Part shown: piece by piece, positions 47,561 to 59,200 of the stretch | Numbering within the stretch: the first letter of the stretch is position 1 | Layout of the letters: each line of letters begins with the position of its first letter | Assembly: GCA_033816765.1 (NCBI GenBank) | Contig: CM066292.1 | Coordinates: 4,898,001 to 4,962,000, forward strand | Direction of reading: 5' to 3' | DNA: 64,000 bases | Origin: Nothopassalora personata | Taxonomy: Eukaryota; Ascomycota; Dothideomycetes; Mycosphaerellales; Mycosphaerellaceae | Position numbers and translations under genes: made by a program | Notes under the pieces: generated by a model | What the model saw: only the letters and a program-made list of their open reading frames with translations | Databases searched by the model: none | What the model was told of the DNA's origin: nothing

Positions 47561-48880
47561 GTAACTCTACTAAATAAGGTCTAACTAAGGTAAGAACACC
47601 CTATAAAGTGAAGTCTAGATAACCGAATCGGCTTAACAAACTGAAGGGCATATGGAACACATGCCTAAGGGAAGTAAACTCCGTACGCTATTACTAACTA
47701 ATTAGTTCTTAGCCTCGATCCTACTAAACTATAAAATTTCGGCTATAGAAAGGTTATAAGGCCTAACCTATAGCTTCTTAGATTCCGGTTTAGGATCCGA
47801 TCCCCTTTCGTCAACTCCTACAGGTAGCACGTCTTCGTCGGCGATAGGCTCGATCTCGTTCGAATTACTACTGTCTTCGCTATTAGCGACGCTATTAGCG
47901 ACTTCTCCCTCCCCTATTACGAGATCGGTCCTATCATCTAAGCTTAGTACTCCTATATTATCCGGGCGAAGTTCTAGAACTAGCTTAAGGCTTTCTCGTG
48001 CCTAAACACCCTTTATTAGCGTGCCATTAAGTTCCTTAAGAATATAGGTACTAAATTCCCTAGAGACACTAGACACCCGATATAGACCTTACTATCGGTA
48101 ACCGATCTTACGTAAGAAGTTATCCTTATATAGCTTATCGAATCTTATAATAAGGTCGCCCTTCTAGAAACTAATAGAGTTAATATTCCGGTAAGAATTA
48201 AAGTAGTCCTTACTAAGTTCTCTTAGTCGCTTCCTTCGAGTATGTAGCTCTTCTAAACTAAGGTCTCGAGCCTATAGTTAACGCGCACGTATAGCAAGCA
48301 GGTCCTTAGTCGTTCTTACCAATCCCTATTAGTAATTCGCCTACGTCGGGTACTTAACCTCAATTAGTAGAATCGTGCGATAGCTATATAGGACCTAAGC
48401 TAGCGTTACTCTAGTAGTACGATAGGTCGTAGTCCTATTAGCCTATAACATAGCGGGTACCTATTGTTCCTATCCGCGGTATATATTCCTTATAAGCCTT
48501 ACTAACGCTATAAGAATCGGACGGTGTCTAGCCTCGACCGGAGCATTAGACTACGGATAGTACGGTAATATTCGAATCCTTCGAACACTAAGCCCTACGA
48601 GCAACCGCTTAACCTTAGCCGTATAAACCGTAGCGTTATTAAGCACAATTTCAGCATAGTAGCCGTGCCTATAGAAGACATCTTCGTATAGAAACTTAGT
48701 AACCGTCTTAGAGCTAGGAGGTGCCCTTATTACTCTAGCCTCGATCTAGTTACTAAGTGCTTCGCGCGTAACTAGGAGGTATCTATTTTTATGCACCTAG
48801 ACGGGGTCCGAGTACTACTTCTTACTAATAACCTAAGGGCTCGATAAGTGAAGCTTATTCGAAACCTATAAGGAGTATAA

Positions 48881-49221
48881 TGTTACGGTTCGGTTCAGGA
48901 AGAACCCACAGCCACTCATTCTTCGGGAAGGACCGAAACTGAGCAGGTCGACTTCGCTCAGACTGATCAGCTCAGTGATCAGTTCGCTCAGTCTGCTCAG
49001 TGATCAGTCTGCTCAGTCTGATCAGTTACGCCAAGACATGGCACTATATAGACGACGCTTCTTTACGAGTAGATAGGAGCCTCGTGCTCAACTCAAATCA
49101 ACACTCTTGTGTTAAGTTGCAACCTTGTAGTGAACTCTCGTTCACACTACTTTAGAGACATATCGAGGATCGACACTTCCTAGGCCACCCACGTGACGAG
49201 GGACAAGGCCCAACCGCAACA
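48881..49221. repeat. solo LTR, 341 bp, unmutated, with TSD TATAA
   Basis: Starts TGTTACGGTTCGG, ends CCGCAACA, and is flanked by TATAA at 48876-48880 and 49222-49226. It is rich in CpA and TpG, unlike the sequence on both sides, so it was added after the RIP of element E. It contains clustered CTCAGTCTG and TGATCAG repeats (about 48955-49025) and a CACTATATAGACG box at about 49041. Its family is not otherwise present in the window, although the first bases resemble the copy-B LTR. Confidence 0.92.
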
Positions 49222-51697
49222 TATAACTTCGAACTTACGTAGAGACATTGGCGAAGCACCCGTCCTAGTAATACCGATCGGAAATAAGGTTGTATACGAC
49301 CTTAGCGCTACGGTAACCGTGTCTCTTATAGCACTCTATAACGATCTCCTTCTAAGCCTTATTATCGTTAATTACAAGTTATAACGGTACTCCTCGGCGC
49401 TTCTAGAAGAATAGCAATTAGTCCCGGATAAAGAAATTAACGCTCTTCTTTACTAGTCGGCGGTACTTAGTACGGGTAACACTATCGGGCCGGGTCCTAG
49501 TTTCTATAACCTAAGTAAGCTACTAAGAGCCCTTAGAATATTAGTCCCCGAGATGTCGTGTTTTCCGGATTTTAACTAGATAGGTGTCGACCGGCTCCGG
49601 GTACCCGAATAGCTTATTATCAATTATCTAGTCGACTTCGTCTTCGTCTTCGTTAGCTTTCCTAGGTTCCTAAGGTGTAGAGGGCCTACGAGATAGGGCA
49701 TCTAGGCTAGTGTATCTAGTCCCCGTAACGTGCTTCACCTCGAACGTGAATAACCTAATCTATGCGACCTACCGGGCTATTACCGAGTTCGGCAGGTCCG
49801 AAGCCGGCCGGTTAAGCTACTATACAAGTGTCTTAGCATTAATCTTAAGGACAAAATTAACGCTAGTGATATATCTCTAGATCTTCTTAAGCCCCTTAAG
49901 GACCCTAAGGTATTCCCGCTTACTAGCATTATATCTAGATTCTAACGCGTTCTAGATTCCGCTCTTATACCGCACCGGGTAACGCCGTCGGGTACTGTCT
50001 ATTAATTCTTAAGAAACGATACATCCCTATCTAGTGCCGCTAGCATTAACTAAGATAAAGATAGACCTAGCACTAGGTAAGTAGTAGAGGGTAACTAAGG
50101 CTAGAGCCTATACAAGATATCTAGTAACCTCCTCTTTTAAGAACTGCTTATTTTCTATCTAGGTGAACTCGGCGTCCTTCTTTAGTAGCTTATACATTAG
50201 TCGAGCGATAATAACGAACTAGGGAATCTATATCCGGAAGTACATATACAGCCCTATATAGGTACGGACCTCCTTAATACAGGTAGGCGTAGGCTAATCT
50301 AGGATCTTAGCTATAACCTTTAGATTAGGATAGCGACTATCCGGCCTAGTAACGTACCTAACAATCTTAAGCTTTTCGTATAACTATTAGGATTTGCCTC
50401 TAGCAACTACCGCACTAGCTCTTTCTAGGTTAGTAAGAACTAGATCTAGGGAAACGATGTGCTTAACGACCTATTTCCTTAACCTAGGCTCTACTTCTAC
50501 ATTCCTATAATCCTTAGTTAGTCCCTTAATACCGATGTTATTAAGAAACGGCTTTACTCGATGCGAGATATAATTAAGTAGAATCTTTGTTACCGCACGC
50601 ACGAACTAAGTAACTGAATTAGTAGCTCCTTAAGGTAGAGTCGTGTTACGTACTAGGCTAAGAGGGGTTATAAAGGCTATTAAGTCCCGGTAGGACTTAT
50701 CTAAAGTAATCTAATTATAACCTAAAAACAGGTCTATAAGTAAAGCGACTCGGCACCCGGTAAAATCCTCTAAGAAGCTATCCGTGTCCGGTGGAATGTT
50801 AGTATTGCGTATAGTAACCTTATTTAGGAGTATAGCTAAGTTAATTAACCGATATAGCACATCGCTTCTAGAGGCATTAACCTTCTTTACGACTAGGAAC
50901 TAGCTATTAGAATATACCCCTTATAAGTATTCTAGGATGTTATTCTTAATCCGGGCTCTAATTATGCGCTTAACAATTGCCCTAAGACTTAGGTGCAACC
51001 GGATAGGGCGTGCCTACTATAGCCTATAAGGGACCGTGTTAATCTTCTAAGGTAGCATAACGTCGTGCCTAATTTGCCTTATATAACTAAAATCCTAAGC
51101 GAGGACTACCTCCCGGTTATAGAGCATCTTATCGAATAAGGCCCTTTCTATTAGCAATAGCTTAATGCTAACCTTAATTAAGGTAAGTCGTTCTAGGGTA
51201 ATCCGGCTACCTCGCTTAATACTTAAGAATTTCTTAGTTAAGTACTTCCTATCGAACGGTTCTTATCCTTTAGGCATCTTAGATTCTAGGTATAGCGCCC
51301 TACGCTTCTATTCCATATCTCCCTTAACTCGTGATTCTAGGCGTTCGTAAACGCTCGCGTCTACTAGCTTCTTCTTATCCGCCTTACGCTTATACATCGT
51401 AAAGACCTACGGCATCCTAATGTTAGCTATATGTTAGCCTACTTATTGCTTCCGTGCCTAAGTATTTAATGTAGATTGCCTTAGGATCTCGGAGGGCTAA
51501 TCCCCTTAAACTAAATAAACGTTAGCAATAGAATCTCCCTCGAACGCGCCTATTCCAATTTCTACAACTCGTTCCTTTATTCTAGCAGTCCTAAGCAATC
51601 CTAATAAGTGAGCTAAATGGTTGCTAGGCGTTAGAGCCTTGCCGGGTTCCTATAGATACGTCGTATTGTAGTTATATCCGTTTTCCTTACTATAGCT

Positions 51698-51723
51698 ATT
51701 TACCGGTCCCGGGACCGGCAAAT
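51698..51723. repeat. palindrome P, copy 3
   Basis: Same 16-nt core with ATTTA and CAAAT arms, one mismatch; it lies inside element E. Confidence 0.9.
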
Positions 51724-52904
51724 TAAAGTCCGAGGTTTCTCCGAGATAGTGCGAGAACCTTACCGATTTTATTAAATCCGGCTTTAGCAAGTCGGTAGGT
51801 TAAGCGCCGTAACTTAACCTACCCTTCCATTTCCCGACGCTTTTAATAGTTCTTAAAGGGTCTTGTACCTGTCCGAGCTAACTAGGGCAGTAAACATAAC
51901 ACTTTCACCTTTACGGCTAGTAATAGTCCCCTCCTATAAACTATTATCGCAGTTACGGGCAGTGAGCCGCACCTTACGGGCCTACGGACGTCCTAGGATT
52001 ATTAGTAAGTTTAGATCCGAGGAGATGAACATGTCTACTTAGTAGTAAACTCTAAATACCTAAACATCTAAATTGCTTATAATACCTTTAAACTAGGCCC
52101 GCCCTCTAGTACCTCGAAAGGTAAGCTAAGCACTCGACATTACTAGTAACCTAAACCTATAAGCGTTCTTCTAGCCGATGATATTTACCTCGGAACCCTT
52201 ATTAATTAGGCACCTAATCTAGTTCTTATTTATCCTAAACTCCGCTACTACCTAAGGACTAGGGACTATAGTAAAGTTGTTAAGGACACTAGAGAGCCCG
52301 ATTTTCTTAACGTCCTTATATAGCTTAGTAGTAGGGACCGCACCCTTAGAGTAAAGCATAGTTAAATACACTCCGATATACTAGGCCTAACTATCTTCGC
52401 GGAAGACCTCCTTATTATACTTAGGTTCATCTTTATAGGTAACTACTTATCTAGTGCGAACCTTAGGGTCCTTTCCTATAAGGCGTCGTACTATAGCGAG
52501 CTTCTCCTAAAGAGCGGGGGTGTTAGTAACGCGACCGAAGAGGGCAGCCTCGAACTAGCGACTATATTAAAACTAATCCTAGGCATTTACATTAGGAAAC
52601 GTCGTCTAGAGGATCTAATTAATCTAGTAGATAATACCCTCTTCCTTTATAACCGGGCTATTACTAGCTAAACTATATTATCGGACGTAGTTATTAATCC
52701 TTATAGTCTTAGTATTCTATATATGCTTTCTTTATACGAACGGAGCGTTTACGGGACTAATAGGCATATCCTTAGGTAGTCCTTTACTAGCATCGTTCCC
52801 TAGTCCGTTTACTTAGGCATTATTTCCCCTTCCTAGGGTTACCCCGGATTTAGCTAATAATTAAGTTTCGCTTACTTAAGCATTAACTTCGTTAATTATT
52901 TCGG

Positions 52905-53822
52905 TTCGTCTTTAGTACTTTATATTATACTAGTTCTTTTCCTTCTATATAGTTGCTTCTTCGGCTTAGCGCGTCGGTGCGGCTATTCTCTCGTCCTAGA
53001 GTATATCTAATTTTGAACTTATACTGTCCTAGTAGCTCCGACTAGCGGGCTTACCTTCGGGTAAGTTCTTTCGTCGTCGTAAAGTACGTAAGATTCTTAT
53101 AGTTAGAAAGAATCGTTAACTTCAGTAGGCCCTCGATATATACTCTCTAATGTTATATAGTAGCAATAATAGCTAGAAGCTCTTTATTATAGATTTTATA
53201 GTTCTATTCCGCTATAGTCATTTTCCGGGAGTAATAGGCTACTAGGTGTCTCTACCTATCGTATATCTATGTTAGATACGCGCCTATTACTATATTAGAC
53301 GTATTGGTCTCGATATAGACTTCCTTACTACTATCGAATAGTCGAAGCGTAGGGGCTAAAGCGTATTATTCCTTAGGTTTCTCGAACGCTTTAATCTGTT
53401 CCTTTCCCTATTTCTAGGTAACGTCTTTTCTCGTAAGAATCGTTATTAGTGCTACTATCTTTACGTAGTCCTTAATGAATTTCCGGTTATAGTTCGCTAG
53501 TCTAAGGAATAATTATACGTCCTTAACTGTTTTTAGTTCTAGCTATTCTCTAATTAACTGTATTTTCGTAGGATCGATCGTCATCCCTATAGTACTAATA
53601 ACGAAGCATAAGAATTTAACTTCTTTCTTATAGAATTCGCATTTCTTAGGTACTATCTTAAATTCTAAACGCGTAAGTCGTTCGAATACGTCCTAGACTT
53701 ATTTTATGTAATTCTAAAGGAATCCTTTCGTATAGACTAATATGTCGTCTATATAAGCGATAACGCATATATCGAGTAAGTCTATAAGTGTCTCGTTAAC
53801 AAGGTCCTAATAGGATGCGGGT
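52905..53822 (-). pseudogene. chromovirus fragment F (RT-RNaseH part)
   Basis: Matches copy A 2028-2943 along its length, including the YIDD region at about 53739-53757. Both ends are cut: the left by element E and the right by the LTR at 53823. RIP-mutated. Confidence 0.85.
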
Positions 53823-54014
53823 TGTCACCGTACCGGCGCCCATCATTCACTTGGACCCGCGCGCACGTGCGTGGATCCCGCGCGCGCCGCTGACTAAGCC
53901 GGCCCGAGGGCTTGGCGCGTGTATATCTACCTCGCGCCCTCCGCGCCTCTCTTAGATAGACCGTCTATTCGACTTGTACCTTATCCGACCACGTGCTTGC
54001 ACCTGCTTGTGACA
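53823..54014 (+). repeat. 5' LTR of the intact chromovirus
   Basis: 192 bp, GC-rich, identical as read to 61047-61238. TATA-like GTATAT at 53921-53926, followed 37 nt later by GTCTATTCGA (53963-53972). Confidence 0.97.
53921..53972 (+). promoter_or_regulatory. LTR promoter: TATA-like box and probable transcript start region
   Basis: GTATAT at 53921-53926 with GTCTATTCGA about 40 nt downstream. The latter is complementary to the primer-binding site, so transcription probably starts just upstream of it. Inferred from spacing only. Confidence 0.5.
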
Positions 54015-54026
54015 CTTCGAATAGAC
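54015..54026 (+). other. candidate self-priming primer-binding site
   Basis: CTTCGAATAGAC follows the LTR directly. Its last ten bases (54017-54026) are the exact complement of GTCTATTCGA in the LTR (53963-53972), as in Tf1-type elements that prime on the 5' end of their own RNA. There is no TGG typical of tRNA-primed elements. Confidence 0.65.
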
Positions 54027-54172
54027 CATTACCAACGTGTAGAAAGACACGAGAAGCTGCGATCGGGAGATCGCATAAGCAAACGCGACAGCACCTAGGA
54101 GTGCTGAGATATTAGGTGCCAGACTCAAATCGAGTCGCACCTTGAGTAAGTCCAAGGCTAACACGACAGCTG

Positions 54173-56224
54173 ATGGCGAGAAAGAACAACAATAACGACG
54201 ACGACATGGCGACTACTGACCGCCGCGTACATCGCGCGAACATCACCAGATCCTCCCTCTTCGTCCTACCCCCCGACGCGACAAACAACGCAAACGGCGA
54301 TGCGACACAGACTCAAGGCAGAGAAGAGGAGGTTCTGAAGCAGCTGACGGCTGAAGACAACACCTACCACAAGCAGCACAAGAAGGTCTTCGACCGACTC
54401 CAAGAGATCGAGGAGGAGGATGTTGAGACCGAGCTCAACTTGGCTGACCTGTGTGGGGATGAGTACATCGAGGACATTACTGAGGATGAGAGCGAGGCTC
54501 TTGCTCCAGGTGCGAAGAAGAGGAGGGTCACTGTTGACCAGTTTCAAGACACCTTCGAGTCTCTCAATGGGCTAAGCTCGGAGAAGCTCAAGAAGCGAGT
54601 CAACGACTACCCTGAGGAGGTCCACAAGATCCTTGTCGACATCGAGTCCGACCACCGACGAGCACACAAGACTATTGAGGCTCTCCAACTCGCTAACCGC
54701 ATCAATATTCGCAAGGCCAAGGATGCGAAGGAGCAGATGGATCGACTCGAGGACGAAGCTGGTACTGCACAAGCTGAAGCAGACCAGAGACAAGCTGAGG
54801 TGGACAAGCTGAAGGCAGAACTTGCGAAGCACACCGACAAAGTCATTATCGACCCGGATGAGCTGGACAAGGTCAAAGCCGAGTTGGCCACGACCATGGA
54901 AGCGAGGAAGCTGTATCGCACCCAGTGCAAGGCAGCTGAGGCTAAGCTTGTTGATGCTGAGAAGCGCATCGAGGAGCTTGAGAAGAAGGAAAAGGAGAGA
55001 CGTGAGAAGCGTGGGCGATCCAAGCAACGCAAGGACTCACGCAAGGAGTCACCACCTCCACGCACCGAATCCGAGGAGTCGCTGGAGCGTCGTCGCAATG
55101 GCAACAAGCCAAAGCCGACTGGAGAAGACGACAACCCATCATCAGACTCCTCCGACTCCGAATCCTCCGACAGCGATGACGAGCGCGGTCACCGTCGTGG
55201 CAGCAAGCGCAAGAATTCTAAGTCCAAGAAGAAGGGCTCGAAGAGCAAGGAGCCGCAGTCCCGCTACACCACATACGACTCCACGATGACCACTGGCATT
55301 AAGTCGTCAAGTGAGCCGAAGGCACCGAAGGAGTTCGACCCACTGGATGAGAAGGGCATTAAGTTCGAAGAGTGGCAGCGTGCCGCCGAAGCCAGGCTGG
55401 CAGCGTCCAAGTACCGCACTGTCACGGCTTCACTGCAGAATGTCCAAAGCTGGCTCAAGAACTCAGCCTGGAAGTATGTCGACTCCAAGATTCCCAGTCT
55501 CACCAAGGTCACAAGCGGCACGACACCAGCTTACGCCTCGGTTGATGACATGATGGACGATCTGGCAGCCCGCTACGGCACTCGCAATGCGCACGCCACT
55601 GCTATGACCAAGCTCACTACACTGGACCAGGGCGAGAAGCAGAAGTTCAGCGAGTTCTACCCTATCTTCCGCGAGAACGCAGACATTGTCAACCTGGACG
55701 CCGGTGCTGCCGACAAGAAGCTTGAGAAGGACTTCCTGCTGCGCAAGCTGAACGCGAGATACGACAACCGCATCATGAGTGAGAACACGGCCAACATGAC
55801 CCTTGATCAGGTCGTGTCTGCGCTGTACACTTATGAGGACAAGTTCGAGCAGTACGACCTCAAGCACAAGAAGCAGTCCGCTGACAAGCCCAAGAACACT
55901 AAGGGCAACGACGACAAGAAGGACGGTGCCACAGGTGGAGGTAGAGGTGGAAGCACTGACGCTCCTGCCAACCCCAACTCCAAGACCAAGTGGGCCGACC
56001 GTCCGCAGAAGTACCAGCACCTGCAGCCACTGGATGCTGCCAAGGCGCAAGAGTGCATTGATCAGAACAAATGCATGAAGTGCGAGGAAGTGGGTCACCG
56101 CCGTGTCGACTACGACCAGTGCCCACTGAAGGACGTTAGCCGGCGTCCATACGCGCCAGGCTACAACCCAAGCACCAACCGACGCAACGGCAATAACACC
56201 GGCGGCGGTTCGGGAAACGCATAG
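54173..56224 (+). CDS. gag: Gag polyprotein of the intact chromovirus
   Basis: 683 residues. Residues about 150-275 form a long coiled coil, and 280-365 are a Ser/Lys/Arg/Glu-rich charged segment (SSDSSDSESSDSDDER). About 390-560 is the retrotransposon gag (capsid) domain (KFEEWQRAAEARLAASKYR). The nucleocapsid region has one zinc knuckle, CMKCEEVGHRRVD, near residues 635-650. The position expected to be its fourth ligand (H-X4-C) is Tyr (TAC), with another Cys three residues on. It is longer than most chromovirus Gags because of the coiled coil and charged linker. The stop at 56222-56224 lies 4 nt after a slippery heptamer, so about one product in several would continue into pol. Confidence 0.94.
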   Translation: MARKNNNNDDDMATTDRRVHRANITRSSLFVLPPDATNNANGDATQTQGREEEVLKQLTAEDNTYHKQHKKVFDRLQEIEEEDVETELNLADLCGDEYIEDITEDESEALAPGAKKRRVTVDQFQDTFESLNGLSSEKLKKRVNDYPEEVHKILVDIESDHRRAHKTIEALQLANRINIRKAKDAKEQMDRLEDEAGTAQAEADQRQAEVDKLKAELAKHTDKVIIDPDELDKVKAELATTMEARKLYRTQCKAAEAKLVDAEKRIEELEKKEKERREKRGRSKQRKDSRKESPPPRTESEESLERRRNGNKPKPTGEDDNPSSDSSDSESSDSDDERGHRRGSKRKNSKSKKKGSKSKEPQSRYTTYDSTMTTGIKSSSEPKAPKEFDPLDEKGIKFEEWQRAAEARLAASKYRTVTASLQNVQSWLKNSAWKYVDSKIPSLTKVTSGTTPAYASVDDMMDDLAARYGTRNAHATAMTKLTTLDQGEKQKFSEFYPIFRENADIVNLDAGAADKKLEKDFLLRKLNARYDNRIMSENTANMTLDQVVSALYTYEDKFEQYDLKHKKQSADKPKNTKGNDDKKDGATGGGRGGSTDAPANPNSKTKWADRPQKYQHLQPLDAAKAQECIDQNKCMKCEEVGHRRVDYDQCPLKDVSRRPYAPGYNPSTNRRNGNNTGGGSGNA

Positions 56225-59200
56225 TCCACTCTGTGAGCGCAACACACAGTGGACGAGACGAGTCAGTACGAGAGTTACGAGATCACGAACATGAGAAGGA
56301 GCCTCCAGATAGAGGCAAGAATTTGAGCATATCGGCACACTCCCTGCTGGCAGCCAACCATTCTGTAGATGAACACAACCCAGTGATAGCTTCTCATCTG
56401 GTTATGCCATGCATAGTGAATGGAAAGATCCCTGCTCAGTCCTTCCATGATGATGGTGCCAACTCTACGTACTTTGACATCGACTTTGCGCATAAGAACG
56501 ACCTTGATTTGGTCGAGCTGCCCAACCCAATGGGACTAATGTTAGCAGATGGCCAACCTGCTAGTGAACTGATTACTCACAAAACAACGGCACAGATTCA
56601 AATCGGCAATCACGTTGAGACGCGAGTTGGTTACTGCACATCGCTGGAATATGATGTTATCCTCGGCCGTCCATGGCACGACGAGCATCAGCCTGTGTTC
56701 CACTATGCGTCAGGAACTATGACCCTGTTTTCACAATACTGTCGAGAGAACTGCATACATGGCGACGAGCCTGTGTGCGTGCAGTCTATCAACGATAAGG
56801 GCGTTACGCCAGTGGGCATCCTGCAGATAGAGATACCCGTGCCAGAGTCGTCACCAGCTTCGACAGGATACGTCAAGCCCTATGTCGAAGATGAAGAGCC
56901 AGCAGTAGTGCAAGAGACGCACTCCACGAAAGCCGCTATGAGACATGCGCCACCGGTGGAGATGCAAGACGAGTCGGAGCCATCACACCACGTCCGACAA
57001 CCATTGCCAGCTGATAGCCCGGAGACCTTTAAACGACCAGCACGCCGCACTGACAAGAAGGCGTCAGTGCAGCCGGAGCCGGAGATCGACATCCAACCTA
57101 TCACTGCCGAGGCATTGAGGCGCATGAGTAGGCGCAAGGGTTTCAAGGGATGTGAGATCCACATGATGTGGATGTTTGATCCGAAGGAGGACTTGGACAG
57201 ACAGGTGGCTCGCGATCCCCTGTCCGCCTGCGCACTGAATGCATCCGCCATCTCGGCCGACGACTACCAACGCTTCATGAACCCAAAGGACAAGGACCAG
57301 GACCCCATACCTTTGTTGCCACCAGAGTTCCGAGAGATGGCCAGGCTATTCAGTCGCAAGGAAGCAGACAAAGTGCCACCACGGCGACCGGGCGTAGATC
57401 ATGAGATCAAACTCAAGGCTGGCCAGACTCCACCGTTTCGACGACCATACTCCTTCTCTGCACGAGAGAACGAGGTGATCAAGAAGTGGCTCGATGATCA
57501 GCTCGAGAAAGGCGCAATGCAGCGCAGCGTGTCACCAGCAGCAGCACCTGTCCTAATAGTCAAGAAACCAGGAGGTGGGCTGCGGGTCTGTGTCGACTAC
57601 CGAGCATTGAACGCGATCACAACGAAAAGCCGGTATCCTATCCCCCTCTTCCAAGAAACACTGGATCGCATTGCAGGAGCGCAATGGTTCACCAAGCTGG
57701 ATGTCATCGCCGCATTCAACCGCATCCGCATCGCAGCGGGTGATGAATGGAAGACAGCCTTTACAACGAGGTACGGGCAGTTCGAATGTGTTGTTATGCC
57801 TTTCGGCCTGTGTAACGCCCCAGGCACATTTCAGTCGTTCATCAACGACACGCTTCGTGAGTTCCTAGATGACTTCGTATCATGCTACCTAGACGATGCG
57901 CTCGTTTTCAGCAAGACTCGTGAGGAACACGTGGAGCATGTTATGAAAGTTCTTAAACGACTGGACAAAGCAGGCTTACAGCTTGACATCGACAAGTGTG
58001 AGTTCTTTAGACACGAGACGACATACCTTGGTGTCATCATCACAAATGAGGGCATCAAGATGGATCCTAAGAAAATCGAATGCGTCAAGAACTGGCCCAC
58101 ACCCGCCAATGTCACCGACATTCTGTCGTTCACAGGGTTCGCCAATTTCTATCGCAGATTCATCAAGAACTTCAGCAAGATCTGCTTACCGATGACCAAG
58201 TTGACCCGCAAGAACGTACCATGGGAATGGTCAGAAGCTTGCCAGAAGTCGTTCGATGCCCTAAAGCAGGCATTCATCGACGCGCCCACGCTGAAGCACT
58301 TCTATCCAGGAAGAGAGACGATCCTTGAAACGGATGCATCAGACTACGTAACAGCAGCAGTCCTGTCGCAGCGTAATGAGAACGGCGTACTGCATCCTAT
58401 TGCATATATGTCCAAGAAAATGGACCCACAACAATGCAACTATGACATCTACGACAAAGAGTTGCTGGCCATTGTGCAAGCCTTTGAGGAATGGCGCCCA
58501 GAGCTCACCGTCAATGAGTTCGGCACGGACGATTACGAGAACCTGCCTGACCCAGAGTCAGCAGAAGACAAGCCGACGCTCGTGTACTCTGACCACAAGA
58601 ACCTAGAGTGGTTCATGAGCACGAAGCAGTTGAATCGCCGCCAAGCAAGGTGGGCCGAGTTCCTCTCTCAGTTCTTCTTCAAGATCGTGTATCGACCAGG
58701 GGTGCAAGGCACCAAGCCTGATAGCCTCACCAGGAGATCTCAGGACTTGCCAATCCACGGTGATCTGAGCGACCCGCGCAATCAGCAGCAGCACCAGGTG
58801 CTACTAGGACCAGACCGCATTCTCAACCTGTCGTCGTCGCGAGTTCTGAACATTAGTGCGAACGACGTGGTCACTCCGTTGACGACTGCGATCCGAGAGC
58901 TGTACGCACAGCCAGAGACCGAGGAAGCAGTACGGCAGCTAGAGAACGACTTACCCTGTTCTTTGCTACGCAAGCACCGTCTGGATGACCGACACGCCGT
59001 GCCAGTAGGAGGCATGATCTACATGAAGAACGTGTACGGTGGGTACAGTCTCTTTGTGCCTCCTGAGTCAGAAGAAGCACTCGACGACGGTGAAGTGCCA
59101 GTACGCACCCGCATCACCCAAGCCTTCCATGATCACGCAGTTGCAGGTCACATAGGTGACGAGAAGACGTACGAGCTGGTAGCCCGCAACTACGTCTGGC

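Larger units (their letters stand above)
47561..52904 (-). mobile_element. RIP-decayed Ty3/gypsy element E (second family)
   Basis: Minus-strand frames give integrase (PVEARHRPI, LIRNIYRG, RTTRVTLAQVLYSYRT; about 48360-48580) and an RNase H to integrase linker (LNRPASDLPNSVIAR, TFEVKHVTGTRYTSLDALS; about 49640-49800). RT remnants lie at about 50100-51100, and protease and gag-like remnants to about 52870. The sequence is unlike copies A-C and belongs to the fungal gypsy branch with the DLP linker. No LTRs were identified. It is interrupted by a clean solo LTR (48881-49221) and contains palindrome copy 3. The 5' side is cut by fragment F. Confidence 0.72.

Noticed and set aside
49193..49384. 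63-codon plus frame at the solo LTR edge
   Set aside because: Spans the LTR and decayed element E; chance frame.
55463..56338. 291-codon minus frame over gag
   Set aside because: Antisense shadow of the intact gag frame; no domain.
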